Below are positions 1 through 11,374 of a stretch of DNA of 64,000 nt, in pieces. The stretch covers positions 19,413,967-19,477,966 of the forward strand of contig JBANSL010000004.1 of NCBI GenBank assembly GCA_037127255.1. Reading direction: 5' to 3'. The notes under the pieces were generated by a model that worked only from the letters and a program-made list of their open reading frames with translations, had not been told where the DNA came from and made no database searches. Made by a program: the position numbers and the translations under genes. Each line of letters starts with the position of its first letter. Positions within the stretch are counted from its first letter, which is position 1. This stretch comes from Persicaria tinctoria (Eukaryota > Streptophyta > Magnoliopsida > Caryophyllales > Polygonaceae).

Positions 1-327
1 GGTGGTTGCGCGCTGTGAGATCTTAGGCGCTCGTCGCTACAGATAAACTCGGATGTTTTAATCCCTATCCGACTATGATTCTTTCCTATTCGTTAGAGAT
101 CTTTGCTTAGCCCCCAAGCACACATCAGATCTAGGGTTTTTCTCAGTTTTTTGAGCCCTCCTTAGCACTATAAATACCTTTCTAGCCCAGGGTTTGAATA
201 ACCCCTTCGAAACGGTTAATTTTTTTAGTTTGCATTCATCTTAAGCCATGTCTGACGAGTTACTTTTGCTCTCGTGATTCAAGACATGGTTTGGTGTATC
301 GTGAGGGCTGATTTTCAGGTTTATTTT
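1..327. repeat. LTR-like fragment at the left edge
   Basis: No gene is visible. A TATAAATA box at 169-176 is followed by a short leader, the arrangement seen in the other LTR promoters of this window. Sequence 328-1010 continues with stretches typical of the distal part of a plant LTR. This left part is absent from the second copy of the duplicated segment, so only the distal part was duplicated. The element family is not determined and its 5' end lies outside the window. Confidence 0.35.
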
Positions 328-2437
328 ATTTAATATTATTTTATCTCATTTGTTCTGCATATTATGTTGTTACTTTTCTCTTGATTTTGATCACCTCGAC
401 AGAGTAGCTTCGCACTAGGTTTCTACTATGACTGCAGGGAAGTTGATACTACTATAGTGGCCACCATATACTTGTGATGTGTAAGGAGATAACATCTTGA
501 TTGGAACTACTTCGGAGAGAAGCGGATGCCTGGATTGAGAACCCAGGGGTGTGATTGACATGCACATTCCTTAGAACCGTAGCAGGATGATCTCGATGTC
601 GTTGTATTCTTGGATAGCTTTGTTGCTCGCCCCCATGCTAGAGTGTAAGGGATTCCCAGGTGATCGTGCATGTGACTTAAGGCGACCCATGGTGTCTACA
701 TAAGCCAAGACCCAGGATGATTTCAAAGGAAAAAGGCCCAGTGATCGAGAAACCAATCATGTTGCGATGAGTGGGTGAAACCATCCACATATCTCCCTAT
801 TCTTATTCACAATTGCTTGTTACTTTATTTTATTACTGTCGATCCTCCCTTAGTCTATAATTTCTGTGTTCGCATACTCTGTATAAATTGTTAGCATTTG
901 AAACACAATAAACATGCTCTCTTTGGGATCGACCCCTTGTTTAATTAACTGCTATACTAGCGTTTGGGTTTAAGTATTTGTTTAGCGAGAATCAATGATC
1001 GGTTTACGCTCGTCAACTGCACAAAAAATAGCCCCATTGTTTAGGCAAATACTACACAAAATTTCATTGTATAGACTGTGGTGAAACTACACAGAAAACA
1101 ACTCCTAAATTGCTCTCTTGATTGCATTGGTCATGCCAAAGTTATAGTGCAAACAATTCACAAAACAAAAACAGCCCTTGATCAATTTGTTGAAGATATT
1201 TACAAGTCTTAATTTTTCCATTACAGTGATTGGAGACGAGTACCATTATAATTACAACTAAAGATATCCACCCTATCTTGCCAATTTCACCATTACAACA
1301 TTCATAAGCATGCAAATTATCATGAAACACAAAAGTACCATCATTCGGCTATATATGCTCTTCGCCTATTATCTTCTTCGTAACACCAGCTTCAATGTGC
1401 TCATTATTTTGTATCTTTCAATTACCTGCCAGGGATTTTGCAGTTGGAAGGTTGTTTGTCAATTTCGCAATTTCAATATCACGCAACTCATGTGATTTTG
1501 TTAACTCGATGTTCTTCTCGACTAACACTTTTTTTTATCTTTCAGCAACTCATTGATTACTTCCTTTTTTTTCACCATATTCAGCATCCATCCATAAAAA
1601 ATCCTTGCATCTTTTAACTGACCCATATCGACTACAAGTGACAAACCTTCTCTCATAGTTGTCCTTTGTACGAGCAGTGAATTGCCTTGCTCTAAAACCA
1701 CAAAAACAGGTTCTCATTTGGTTGTTTGGAAGAATAACTTGAACTCGACATCTCCTATTTGTAATTCCATAATACAAATAAAGGCAAATCTACACAATTT
1801 CCACTCAAACCACAAAGCAAGACAATATTGCACAAGCAAACTTACTTGACAACCATTGGCACAAATTTCTAATTTGCAAATAGTAAATCAGCACCATCAG
1901 CTTGCCTTTACCAGCTTGCCCTTACTGCTTGAAATCGATTCCAACCGAAGCGGATTATAATTCTTGATTTCAATCACCCTCATTCATCCTTTGACTATGA
2001 AGTGTGAACTATCAAGCTTCCGTGTTCTGATTCACCACTTGAATGGAGGAATAAATTGCATTTCCTAATTTCCTAATTTCCTTTTATTTTTTTATCTTTC
2101 CTCTATTAGTATATTATTTTATATTAAAGGAGGAATGTGCAATTTTGTAATTTCACATATTTAACGTACTGAGATTCCAACGGAACCCTACTAGGGATGA
2201 TCTTCCGCTAACGAAATTAAAGCCTTATAAGAGCTAGTTTCTGGTATTTAATTAAGCACATAAGGGATGGTTTTGGACAATATTCCGTATTTAAAGGATG
2301 ATTTATACAATTTAACCATACAAAAAACCCCTTAAAATTTTTCAAAAAAATATGTGACGAGGATTTAATACTCGGTTACTGTATGTGCCTTCAAAATTAG
2401 CTGACTTTCCAGGTTATTGCTTACAAGACGTTATAAC
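328..2437. repeat. Segmental duplication, copy 1
   Basis: This 2.1-kb segment is repeated in the same orientation at 20069-23266 with scattered substitutions and small indels. Homology starts at an ATTTAATATT string and ends at TTATAAC. The unit joins an LTR-like part (to about 1010) to a GRF-zinc-finger pseudogene (1142-1777) and flanking non-coding DNA, so it is more than one transposon. Copy 1 lacks the 1070-bp MITE found in copy 2 and therefore preserves the empty insertion site. It lies next to a copia element, whereas copy 2 lies next to the BAHD gene. Confidence 0.85.
1142..1777 (-). pseudogene. GRF-type zinc finger protein, degraded
   Basis: The reverse strand from 1777 encodes a short protein with the spacing of a GRF zinc finger: a CFCG start, a conserved TARTKDN-like stretch ending in RRF.TC, then C.DF.WMD. 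This small zinc-binding module occurs in many plant proteins of unknown role, often near transposons. The frame breaks soon after the finger at 1550. A later open stretch at 1330-1142 encodes a hydrophobic segment (around WISLVVIIMVLV) that could be the C-terminal membrane helix common in these plant proteins. The copy at 21171-21536 keeps a longer frame with the coiled-coil-like region. Frame breaks and the lack of a continuous ORF make this a pseudogene. The GRF assignment rests on motif spacing only. Confidence 0.6.
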
Positions 2438-2840
2438 TATGAAGATGATATGTGCATTATATGTGCATATAGCTATTGATATATTAGCTCACTACTATCT
2501 CACTTAGTTGAGCTCGTCCTGTATTTCTGTATTTCATTTCATTTCAGTTTATTTGAGCTGCATTTCAATTTGGTTGTAATAAAGCAGCTAGCACTTTTGT
2601 TTGTTTGTGATCATCCAATCATAGGTGAGGATTCCATGCTATATATGTTGGCCTCTTTCTATGATTTTAGTAGGGTTTTGGGAAATGGTGAAGAGCTGCA
2701 ACGTCTCCTGGCCTCCTCTGAACCTTTGCTATTTCTGATCAATGAAACAGTGACTACTGATTTTATAACTTTCTTCCTCTTATTTTGCCTTATTCACTGC
2801 ATTGTGTAGTATATATTGATCTCTTGATCACATTATTCAC
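2438..2840. other. Non-coding leader before copia-1
   Basis: This AT-rich sequence lies between the duplication boundary and the first gag codons of the copia element. It may contain the remains of that element's 5' LTR and leader. No primer binding site of the TGGTATCAGAGC type and no second LTR copy are visible, so the 5' end of the element cannot be placed. Confidence 0.3.
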
Positions 2841-4365
2841 ATGGCTGTCACTTTTGATGGAACCAATTTCATGACCTGGAGTAGAGGTATAATGATGGCC
2901 TTATGGGCTAAATGCAAACTTGGCTTTATTAATGGGAACTGTGTGAAACCTGTTGAAGAAGGGATAAATCTTCAAAGGTGGATAAGAGCAGATTATATGG
3001 TGAGGTATTGGATATTGAACTCTGTAAACAAAAATATTGCTGAAGTCTTGATGTATGTTGAATCCACTAAGTAGCTCTGGGATGAAATAATGGAGATGTA
3101 CATTCAGATTAATGCTCCTTTGATCTTTCACATGAAGAAGAAGTTGAACAATGTGAGTCAGGGCAATATGAGTCTTGCAGATTTATTTAATACTCTCAAG
3201 AAGCATTGGGATGAGCTTCAAGTGCTAGAGAGGCGGCCAGGGTGTTCACGTGGAGCTATGAAGATTTGTGGATGCAACATGTCTAAGCAGTTGAGTGAGA
3301 TGGAGGATAGAAACGGATTGATGCAGTTATTGGCTAGCCCGAATGACAGCTATGATGGAGCCAGAAACTCAATCCTAGCAATGGATCCTTTGCCTACATT
3401 TGGTAAAGGGTATTACATATTACAGCAAGTTGATATGGGATCTGAGGCATCATGAGGAGCTTCTAATGGTATGACTGATGCAAGTGCCTTTGTAGCTAAC
3501 AAAAATCACTTCTCTGGGCATTTCTCTGGGCAAGGAAATCAATCTTACTGTGGCCAAGGGGGTGGAGCTTATTCACAGAGCAATGCATCTTATGGTGCAC
3601 AGAATCAGAAAAAAGATTGGAAGGAATTGAAGAGGATCAAGCAGGAATCCAAGTGTAGCCACTGTGGATAGAAATGGCATACTTCTGAGCAATGTTTTAA
3701 ATTACATGGGGTGCCTGATTGGTTCAAAGAGTTGAAAGAGAATCGAAGGAACAACTCTACTAGCAAGAGTTCAGCTAATGCAGCAGGATCCATGAATGGG
3801 ACTATGATGAATAGTCCTCTTGAAGAGAGTTCAAGAAACACAGAAGGGCAAGTTGATAATGCTATGGTAAATGTTGTATATCAAGAAGTTTTAAAAAGGA
3901 TGAAGGGCAAAAGTCAATCAGATAATGCTTTTGCCAATTTTGTATGTAATCTATCTATTCATGCTAGTTCTGTTAACTTGTCCTTACAAGCTAGAGATGA
4001 GTGGATTGTAGATACAAGAGCTAGTGATCATATGATGCCCATTGATCTTTTCTCTTAAACCAAATTCAGACTTTGTAAACCTGCCCTTATAGGCTTGCCT
4101 GATGGAACTGTGAAAACTGTCACTGAATCTGGAAGATTGCAAACCACTGGCACTATTTGGTTGAATGATGTACTGTTGGTGCCAGACTTCAAGCATAGCT
4201 TATTGTTAGTTGGAAGATGATTAGATGACAATGAACTGATTGATGTGTTTATTCGTACATCTTGTTATGTTCAGGACCTTGTAACTAAGGAAGTGATGCT
4301 GTCTGGGGAGAGGAAACATGGACTTTACAAGGTGCTATAAGTTGATCAAGCAAGGAGCTGGGGAA
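2841..4365 (+). pseudogene. Copia-1 gag and protease region
   Basis: The first about 80 codons match the start of a copia gag: FDGTNFMTWSR, then W.RADYMV. They are followed by a UBN2-like gag region and a CCHC-type zinc knuckle around 3652-3700 (C-SHC-G, then WH, then C). The protease signature at about 4005 reads VDTRASDHM, so the usual catalytic DTGA has become DTRA. A VLLVPDFKHSLL stretch follows, typical of the protease end. Stops at 3072, 3453, 3669, 4056, 4218 and 4338 all lie in one uninterrupted frame. The protein cannot be made from this copy. Confidence 0.85.
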
Positions 4366-4385
4366 TCAAGAAGCAGTGTCATGTT

Positions 4386-5285
4386 TTGCCTTCAATATCT
4401 TGTAATAAAGCTAGCTGTGATTTAGATGTAAGACATGCTAGACTTGGACATAGCTCAGTTTCAAAGATGATACATTTGCAGTTTATGAATCAGGCAGACT
4501 TGAATGATTTTCATTGTGACACTTGTGCCTTATCCAAGCATCACAGGCTTCCTTTTGAAAGAAATTTGAGCAAGGCAGATAAGCCTTTTGATTTGATCCA
4601 TATGGATCTATAGGGGCCATATAAGAGTATCACTTATAATGGTTTTCAATACTTCCTAACTATCTTAGATGAGTGTTCAAGAATTACCTGGACTTTCTTG
4701 CTCAAAAATAAAATGCAGGTATGCAAAACTATGACAGACTTTCTAGCATATGTGAGTAATCAGTTTGAATGTTGTGTAAAATTCATAAGAATTGATAATG
4801 GTACAGAATTCACATCAAGACAGTGTCAAGAGCTGTTTGCTGGAAAAGGAATTGTTCATGAGAAGACAGTGCCTTATACCCCCCAACAAAATGGGAGGGT
4901 AGAGAGAAAGCATAGACATCTTGTGGAAAATGCTAGAAGCATGAGATTACATGCAGGTTTGCCAATTAAAATTTGGGGAGAATGTATTTTATCTGCAACC
5001 TATGTGATTAACAAGTTGCCCACTGAGATTCTGAAATGGAAATCACCTTATGAGGTGCTATTTGGGAAGTCTGCTTCCTATGAGGAGTTAAAAGTACCCG
5101 GTTGTTTATGTTATGCTTCTGTAAATCAGCCAGGGAGAGACAAGATGTCTGTTAAAGCAAGGAGATGCATCTTCCTTATCTATCCTCATGGTCAAAAGGC
5201 CTATAAGGTATGGGACATGGATTCCAAAATCACATTTATTAGCAGGGATGTGATTTTTCAAGAAAAAGGTTTCCTTCTAAGGAAC
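4386..5285 (+). pseudogene. Copia-1 integrase
   Basis: A GAG-pre-integrase HHCC zinc-binding motif is visible at about 4434-4545 (RHARLGH, then CDTC). It is followed by HMDL with a stop at 4611 where copia integrases have WGPY. The catalytic core keeps its acidic residues: ILDECSR, RIDNGTEF and PQQNGRVERK supply the D, D and E. The segment ends with ISRDVIFQEKGF. The one break is a TGG-to-TAG type change at 4611. Integrase would join the element cDNA to the host chromosome; this copy is broken. Confidence 0.85.
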
Positions 5286-5739
5286 TGAAGGAGCCAATGC
5301 AAATGGCTTCAAGCCAGGAGCATCATTCATTACCCCTTGTAAATCCTGCCACAGATACTGAACCCCAAACACAATACCATAACCCTGTTAATACACATAC
5401 TCCTAGTCCCATACCCAACTTCACTGATGAAGTTGTACCCAATACATCTTCCTCATCCTCTTCTCATAGTCCTTCTTTACCCTCTTCCCAAACACACACC
5501 CATACTTCCATATAAACACAAACCAATACCAGTTTCTTAGATGATCAAATTGAATTTCCACCTTTAAGAAGATCATCCAGAGTCATAAATCCACCAAAAC
5601 ATCTGCATGACTTTGTCAAAACAGAAGAAGCAATTCTTCTCAATCTCAAAGCTTTCTTGTCATATGCCTTGACAAATCTCATGACAAAGACCATGCATTT
5701 ATTCCATCCTTTGCTCTTATAGAAAGCTCACATGAGCCT

Positions 5740-6904
5740 GTGCATTACAAGCATGCTCTAACAGAAGGTCATTGGGTGCAAGCAATGAAAACTGAAATTG
5801 AAGCACTTGAAGCAAATAGAACATGGGAGATGGTGGATTTGCCTCCAGGAAAGAAAGCAATAGGCAGTAAGTGGGTATATAAAATCAAATACAGACCTGA
5901 TGGGACTATAGAAAGATTCAACGCCAGACTGGTTGCAAAGGGGTATAATTAGATAAAAGGGAAGGATTATAAACATACTTTCTCTCCAGTTTCAAAATTT
6001 AGCCCAATTAGATTGTTGTTGGCACTGGCAACAATCAAGAATTGGCCATTGCATCAACTAGATGTGAATAATGCCTTTCTACATGGGCATTTATAAGAAG
6101 AAGTGTTTATGCAGCCACCTGAAGGGTATGTTTTATCAAAAGCCTAATCAAGTTTGCAGGCTCAGAAAATCTATTTTTGGGATCAAACAAGCTTCCAGAC
6201 AGTGGAATGCTGAGCTTTGTAGATTTCTCATAAGTCCAGGGTATGAGCAATGCCTTGGGGATTACTCTCTATTTGTGAAGAAAGTAGAAGCTGGAATTGT
6301 GACAGCACTTGTATATGTTGATGACCTTCTTTTGACTGGTGATTATGAGGACTGTATACAGCAAACTAAAATGGCTTTGCATCATGCATTCACCATCAAA
6401 GATTTGGGTTATGCAAGATATTTCCTAGGCTTGGAAATCTCCAGAAATAATTCAGGCACTAACCTTCATCAAAGGAAGTATGTGGTTGATGTATTATCTG
6501 ATTGCAATATGCTTGATTGCAAACCTGCTGTTTTTCCTCTCCCTAGAGGCTTGAAGCTATCTATTGATGTAGGGGAGATCTTTCCTGATCCTGAAGTTTA
6601 CAGAAGGTTAATAGGGAGATTATTATTCCTCAATCTTACAAGACATGACATTACTTATGTTGTTCAACATCTCAACCATCTCATATCAGAACCAAGATAT
6701 CATCACTATGAAGTTGCCCTGCATGTAGTAAGGTATTTGAAAGGCACTCTGGATGTAGGCCTTTTCTATCCTGCATCTTCTCCAACATCCATTGCAGTTT
6801 ATTGTGATGCAGATTGGGGCACTTGTCAATTTAGTACTAAGTCATTGATTGGCTATTGTGTGTTCTTGGGCAATAACCTAGTGTCATGGAAAACAAAGAA
6901 GCAA
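5740..6904 (+). pseudogene. Copia-1 reverse transcriptase and partial RNase H
   Basis: The reverse transcriptase starts with W..AM..EIEALE and continues through WVYKIKY and ARLVAKGY, then stops at 5950. The frame then continues to [12 protein letters not shown], where TAA follows, and shifts by about 6126. The next frame holds KSIFGIKQASRQW, the polymerase YVDDLL motif near 6316, YFLGLEI, and an RNase H start with CDADW and VSWKTKKQ. RNase H stops there because sequence after about 6904 belongs to a gypsy LTR. The open frame runs on to 7144, but that tail is read-through of LTR sequence and not polymerase. Confidence 0.88.
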
Positions 6905-7648
6905 AATATGGAGGTCTACACAAGTTTCTGTTTAATTTCACAGAAATCGGACGCACTTTGGAGCTTAAAGGAATGCCATGAAGATACTGGAGAAGCTAAG
7001 GAAGAGCACATGATGGTGCAGCTAGAGAGAACGCCACTTTTCACCATTTATCATTTTGAATCAAGTTCTGATGTCTTCATGAGGGTTGTAGCCCTCGAAA
7101 AGAGCTTTCCAACGCATATTCATATGCATCAATCGGACGAATGAGGACTCAGGAAAGTGCGTTTCAAAAAGCAACCGAATGTTGAGAACTGTCATAGAGG
7201 TCGATAACGATGTGGAGCAAATCGACCAGAAATGCCAGAAATTGACCGGAGCAACTCAAGCTGCACAGAAGAGGTCGATATCGACCTAAGGTGGTCGATA
7301 TCGAGTACAAGCATGGTCGAAATCTACTCCGGAGGCCGAGATCGAGTGAAACTGAGAAGACAGGTCGATATCGACCTAACTTGGTCGATATCGAGCGGAC
7401 CATTAGAGCAAATCCGAGTCAATTTCGAGTCCAGATTCCGAGTGGGGTTTCTTCCACATGAAGCAAAGGATATTAATATTCTATCAAGTTGAAGGAAGAT
7501 TTATCCACTTTAGTAATTCCCATATTTACTTTAGAGAATTTTAATTGTTTTATTTCCTTTATTTATCAAAGTTATATCTTAGGAAAAAGATAGATAGATT
7601 TAGATATAGATAAGATTGTTCTTTCCTAGAATAGCGGGGATTGAACAC

Positions 7649-7656
7649 TATAAATA
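7649..7656 (+). promoter_or_regulatory. LTR A TATA box
   Basis: TATAAATA is followed by AGGCCCTAGAGGGGCT. The same box and GGCCC context occur in LTRs B (11833, 18542) and C (30380, 33272). This is the likely core promoter for retroelement transcription, inferred from conservation between family members. Confidence 0.6.
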
Positions 7657-7711
7657 AGGCCCTAGAGGGGCTGATTTTCATTCATTCGAGCCATGTCGTC
7701 TTCGGGCGCAA

Positions 7712-7715
7712 GGAG

Positions 7716-7778
<63 letters not shown>
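7712..7778. repeat. (GA)n microsatellite
   Basis: This nearly perfect AG dinucleotide tract of about 65 bases lies in the LTR leader, downstream of the TATA box. Elements B and C have no GA tract at the corresponding place, so it expanded in this copy. The ORF crossing it encodes only RERERE and is not a gene. Confidence 0.95.
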
Positions 7779-7782
<4 letters not shown>

Positions 7783-8574
7783 AGGAGGAACGTTTGGAAG
7801 GTTTTGTAAGTTTAAGTTTTATTTTGAATGTTAAAGTTAGTTTCTTTCATTATGTTTTGTTTCTAATTTCCCTCTTTTAGGGTTAGGGTAATCACAACAT
7901 AGATATGTGTGTTTGATTTATGAATTCATGAATTCGTATGTCTTTATTATCATCTACCTATGCGCTTAATCCTTTGCGACAGTCAAGGACAATTCCCTAT
8001 TTGTGATATTGAAGCGAAAGCGATCGTATTATGAATTTGGATAGTAATTAGGGTTTATTTGTGAAAGTCGACTAATCCTAATTAAGAAATGGTAGTAACA
8101 CTTGGGGTTTATGCGAAAGCCTCTATATTCCTATTTGTTAATGACGAAAGTTATTTGATATAAAGCATGCATCTTTATGTGATTTATAATCTAAACATAT
8201 GTTTATTGTTGCGGTGATCACTAACCTTGAAAGTTTGCACCTTTATTATTTTACATTGTTATTTTAAATTTCAGCACAGATTCTACCCAACCTCGACCAC
8301 CATTCCCTCTTCATCCCTCGACATCAACCAACTCTTAGTCGATGTCGACAACAACCTTACACCACTTCCCATTATCCCTGAACCTCGAAACCAACTAAAC
8401 CTAGAACCGCTGACTTCTCTCCTGACGACGAACCTGACTCCACTATCCAATAGCGGGGTCTTGACTATAAATTTATTTCGTCAAATTGCTGGGTATCGAG
8501 TGTAGATAGGTCGATATTGACTGAAGATGGGTTGACATCAACTAGGTGTTGGTCGACGTCGACCTCAGGTTTGG

Positions 8575-9297
8575 ATCCTCCTTCTAGCGAGATTGGAGCA
8601 TCTAGCGGTGATTCTGACGGTTTTCGTAGCTTCCTCAATGCGCATACTCCTTTAAGCCATGCCTCCTCATCAACCGTGTATAGCCATCTCAAATATTCTA
8701 ATTCTTTTGCGTACCGTCTCTTTCTCCCTCTTTCGGCCCATGCCTCAAAGGTGTAAGAGAAGAAGACGTAATCGAAAGCCCGACAAAGACCAAGAGCATC
8801 AGAGATCGCTAGCTCGATCTCCCAAGGAAATCGCCAAATCCCCTTCAATGTGTTAACCATCTTCAAGGAGTCGCCTTCCACCTCAAGGCGTGAGAAGCCC
8901 CGCTTCGCAGCTTCCTAGAGGCCTGCCAGACGACAAAAACATTTACCACGATCGACAAATACCTTCCCGTGGTCACGGGCCCCACACAAAAGGACCTCTC
9001 CCCGACAATCCCAAATGACAAACCCGGCTGCGGTATGGCCCGAATTGACCTTCGCACCGTCGAAGTGGAGTTTCACAACGTAACACCACTAAGAGGTTTT
9101 TTCCATTTAACTATTTTCTGATTTTTTGCTCTGTTTTGACAAGAGCTTGGTCTTGTGTTGTCCATGTCGTTTTCTTGTTCCTCTGTTTGTGCTTTCCTCC
9201 ATGTTATTCTGTGTTGTTTAATATACCTTAACCAATCATCCACATTCCCGATGTCGTTGTTATCAAAAAGTATTTTGTTTCTCATTGTCCAAACTCC
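8575..9297 (-). pseudogene. RNase H (RVT_3-like) fragment of a non-LTR element or related gene
   Basis: On the reverse strand, in several frames, the sequence encodes an RNase H-like domain. It includes an upstream WTMRNKILFDN-like stretch (about 9290), then KLHFDGAKVNSGHTAAGFVIWD (about 9070-9005) and VEGDSLKMVNTLKG (about 8885-8840). The FDGA start with a later EGDS matches the active-site layout of plant RVT_3 domains, found at the C terminus of LINE polyproteins and in stand-alone relatives. Frames change near 8960 and 8880, and the end after FFSYTF is lost. The gypsy LTR lies downstream and a dispersed repeat cuts the upstream side. Family placement is by motif only. Confidence 0.65.
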
Positions 9298-9305
9298 CCA
9301 AAGGG

Positions 9306-9500
9306 TGTTGGCATCATTGTATTTTGGGGGTTTTACAACAAAAAATACAAGTAATTACGGTAAATTGTGAAGTTCAGATAAACCCCGATCGAATCATAAG
9401 AAAATAGAAGTCGCGTCGCGTCGCTTTTTTTTTTGTTATAAGATTGGGATCCGCCATTCTAGCACAAAAGATAAAGAAACTGTATAGGGGCTCACCTCCC
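9306..9500. repeat. Dispersed repeat R, copy 1
   Basis: Starting at GTGTTGGCATCATTGTATTT, about 200 bases match 19669-19885 in the same orientation, including the GGTAAATTGTGAA core, a T-rich stretch and CACCTCCCTTTATAT. The two copies flank the MULE fragment and element B. Copy 2 runs on to an AATGTGGGACTCTACTCAG stretch, which suggests an LTR or TRIM-like end, but no internal domain identifies the family. Confidence 0.7.
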
Positions 9501-9501
9501 T

Positions 9502-10560
9502 TTATATCTTGGTTTGATATCCATTCTGGTGATGTTGGTGCAATGCTCGTGGCAGGTCCCTTCGTCCCTCTGCATCGCTTCTCTTTAGCTTCGCTTGAGC
9601 ATTGTACACTTGACGAATGTTAGCCATGCAATCTGAATCATCATACTTTAAACCGCGTAGGACATCTTGAGGTCTAATCCCAATCACGTTATCACGACAG
9701 ACCTTCTGATGTTGAGCGGGTGTTAATTGACCAGCATAGGGATGTCCAAGCATCTTATCTGACAGTTTGTGGTTATGGACACCACATACAACGTTGTTGG
9801 CCCAGTTATCAACATCATTTTTACGGCCCTCCATCTCAAACTCACATCCGAGCTTCGTCGATTTTCCTCGCCTACCCGATGCAGGAGGAAAATCCGAGTC
9901 TACATCACGAATCTCCCGAGGCCCTCCGTATTTATCGCACACTAAACAAAAAGTACCAAATCAAGTCATTTTGTTCTTCCACGACCGATTGATATATAAC
10001 AAAAACCATGTTCATTATCTTTCTTATATATCGAGCACATACCTTCATGTTCACTTCATTAGCCCCAAACCCATCAAGTTCAAATATTGACGTGTAATCC
10101 GTACCCAAATCCAAAAGGATGGTTTTGTTCCTGCATAATATCACTTTCATCCTAAGCAAATGGTTCCCAAAATATTGAATAGTACATTTTATATTGTCAA
10201 TTAATTATATATATATAATTATAATTCTGTTATGGCACACATTCTATTACGATTATATATTGAAAACTATATTAGATATGAAAACTATAACGCTATATGA
10301 AAACTATAACATGCACTATATGATTATACTTCTGCTAAGGTTCATATTCCACTACGATTACATGTACATTTATATATATATGATTATAATTCTGCTAAGG
10401 TACACATTATCCTAGAATCATTCCAACAAGAAAGCTACATTAGATATTGAAAACTATAACACTATATGATCAACTTATAATCGAGATTCGTCACCTGCGA
10501 TCTTCTGGATCACTATAATTGTAAATGTCGAATGGTAGCTCAGCTTGATATCCGGCTTCA
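9502..10560 (-). pseudogene. MULE-type transposase N-terminal fragment
   Basis: The reverse strand at 9942-9502 encodes a FAR1-like N-terminal region of a plant Mutator-like transposase: RRGKSTKLGCEFE, then DVDNWANNVVCGVHNHKLS, GHPYAGQLT and KLKRSDAEGRRDLP. Such proteins bind element ends and cut them through a downstream DDE domain, which is absent here. Earlier exon-like pieces can be seen, for example AGYQAELPFDIYNYSDPEDR at about 10555-10495, followed by a GT. Only the first part remains: dispersed repeat R lies beyond 9500 and element B inserted upstream at 10767. This is a dead fragment. The assignment comes from recognised motif order. Confidence 0.6.
10194..10480. repeat. AT-rich degenerate tandem repeats
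   Basis: Units such as GATTATAATTCTGCTAAGGT and GAAAACTATAAC recur several times with small changes. No coding capacity is likely. The tract probably lies in an intron or flank of the MULE fragment. Confidence 0.6.
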
Positions 10561-11135
10561 GATGACGACGTAATACAATCACCGTCTATGTATCGTAATA
10601 GTAAGATAATTTGTATTAGAGGAGCTTTTGAGGTATGGTAGCTATAAATGGATGAAGAAGTGTGATTTCAACGTTGCTACGTACTATCACCTATTTATAG
10701 GAGATTTTGACTGCCAAAAACTGAATATTTTATTGCCAGCTCCAGCTTCTAGTGTCGGTAACCACCTGTTGTAAGCCTAATCTGCCATTTTTTACTGTAA
10801 CGTTTATATCGATTTCTGCATGCATTTCATTCATTCGGGTTAAGATAGTACAGAATCTATGTAGTTTATGTTTATTTGCCAAATTATGGAATCTACACCA
10901 GTTTCTGTTTAATTCGCAGAATTCGGGGCGTTTTACAGCAATTCTAAGGAAGGTCGGAAAAGCTCGGAAAACCGCTACAGAAGTCCAAAGTCAAAGAAGC
11001 AGCGGAATCAGTCGAATCGAGTTAAGAGCCAAGGTTACTCGATCTCGAGTAAACCCTACTCGATCTCGACGAAGCATAGCCGAGCAAGCCTGGTCGAGAG
11101 AGATGAGCCAGACCAACCCGACTTCCGGACCCAAC

Positions 11136-11374
11136 TCGATCTCGACAAGACCTGGTCGAGATCGAGGAAGCCCAGCGCCACACCCGGAGTCGAGGAGAGA
11201 ACTTATCGAGAAGCCGAGGACAAGGACGCCGAGGACAATCCTACTCGATCTCGACAAGCTTCTAGTCGAGATCGACGAGCGCCACAACGCCAGTCCGAGT
11301 CCGTGCCGAGGAGAAGGTGCTCGACCAGAAGACCACACCTCTACTCGATCTCGACAAACCCTAGTCGAGATCGA
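11136..11374 (+). repeat. Array of perfect short inverted repeats in LTR B
   Basis: Three perfect 11-bp inverted repeats are visible, each with arms TCGATCTCGAC and GTCGAGATCGA: 11136-11165 (8-base loop), 11245-11275 (9-base loop) and 11345-11374 (8-base loop). Further partly paired TCGA units lie up to about 11600. Each could fold as an RNA or DNA hairpin. The loops resemble each other (AAGACCTG, AAGCTTCTA, AAACCCTA). The 3' LTR repeats the array with a few changes. Confidence 0.85.

Larger units (their letters stand above)
2841..6904 (+). mobile_element. Ty1/copia element 1, truncated and inactive
   Basis: Domains lie in copia order on the plus strand: gag, protease, GAG-pre-integrase zinc finger, integrase, reverse transcriptase, partial RNase H. 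From 2841 to 5285 the reading frame never shifts but is cut by seven stops, at 3072, 3453, 3669, 4056, 4218, 4338 and 4611. After the integrase there are frame changes around 5285-5740 and near 6126. No LTR, primer site or polypurine tract is visible. The 3' end is lost inside RNase H, where the sequence passes directly into a gypsy LTR fragment at about 6901. The gag resembles that of the copia element at 41956 onward, so the two probably belong to related lineages. Confidence 0.9.
6901..8580 (+). mobile_element. Gypsy LTR fragment A (Athila-like family)
   Basis: From about 6901 the sequence matches the LTRs of elements B and C: GTCTACAC-AGTTTCTGTTTAATT, the TATAAATAAGGCCC promoter at 7649-7656, a shared TTCATTCA leader, and dense TCGA-type palindromes. 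The first about 130 bases of the LTR are missing, replaced by copia RNase H. Two perfect 16-bp palindromes AGGTCGATATCGACCT lie at 7272-7287 and 7362-7377. The right end merges into a reverse-strand RNase H fragment near 8580. No internal region or matching second LTR is visible, so it is a truncated or solo LTR. Confidence 0.75.

Noticed and set aside
6905..7144. Tail of the copia-1 reverse transcriptase frame as a real C-terminal extension
   Set aside because: The sequence matches gypsy LTRs, so the frame is open by chance across a junction.
7641..7880. Open frame through the GA microsatellite
   Set aside because: It is mostly an Arg-Glu repeat from the dinucleotide tract inside an LTR leader.
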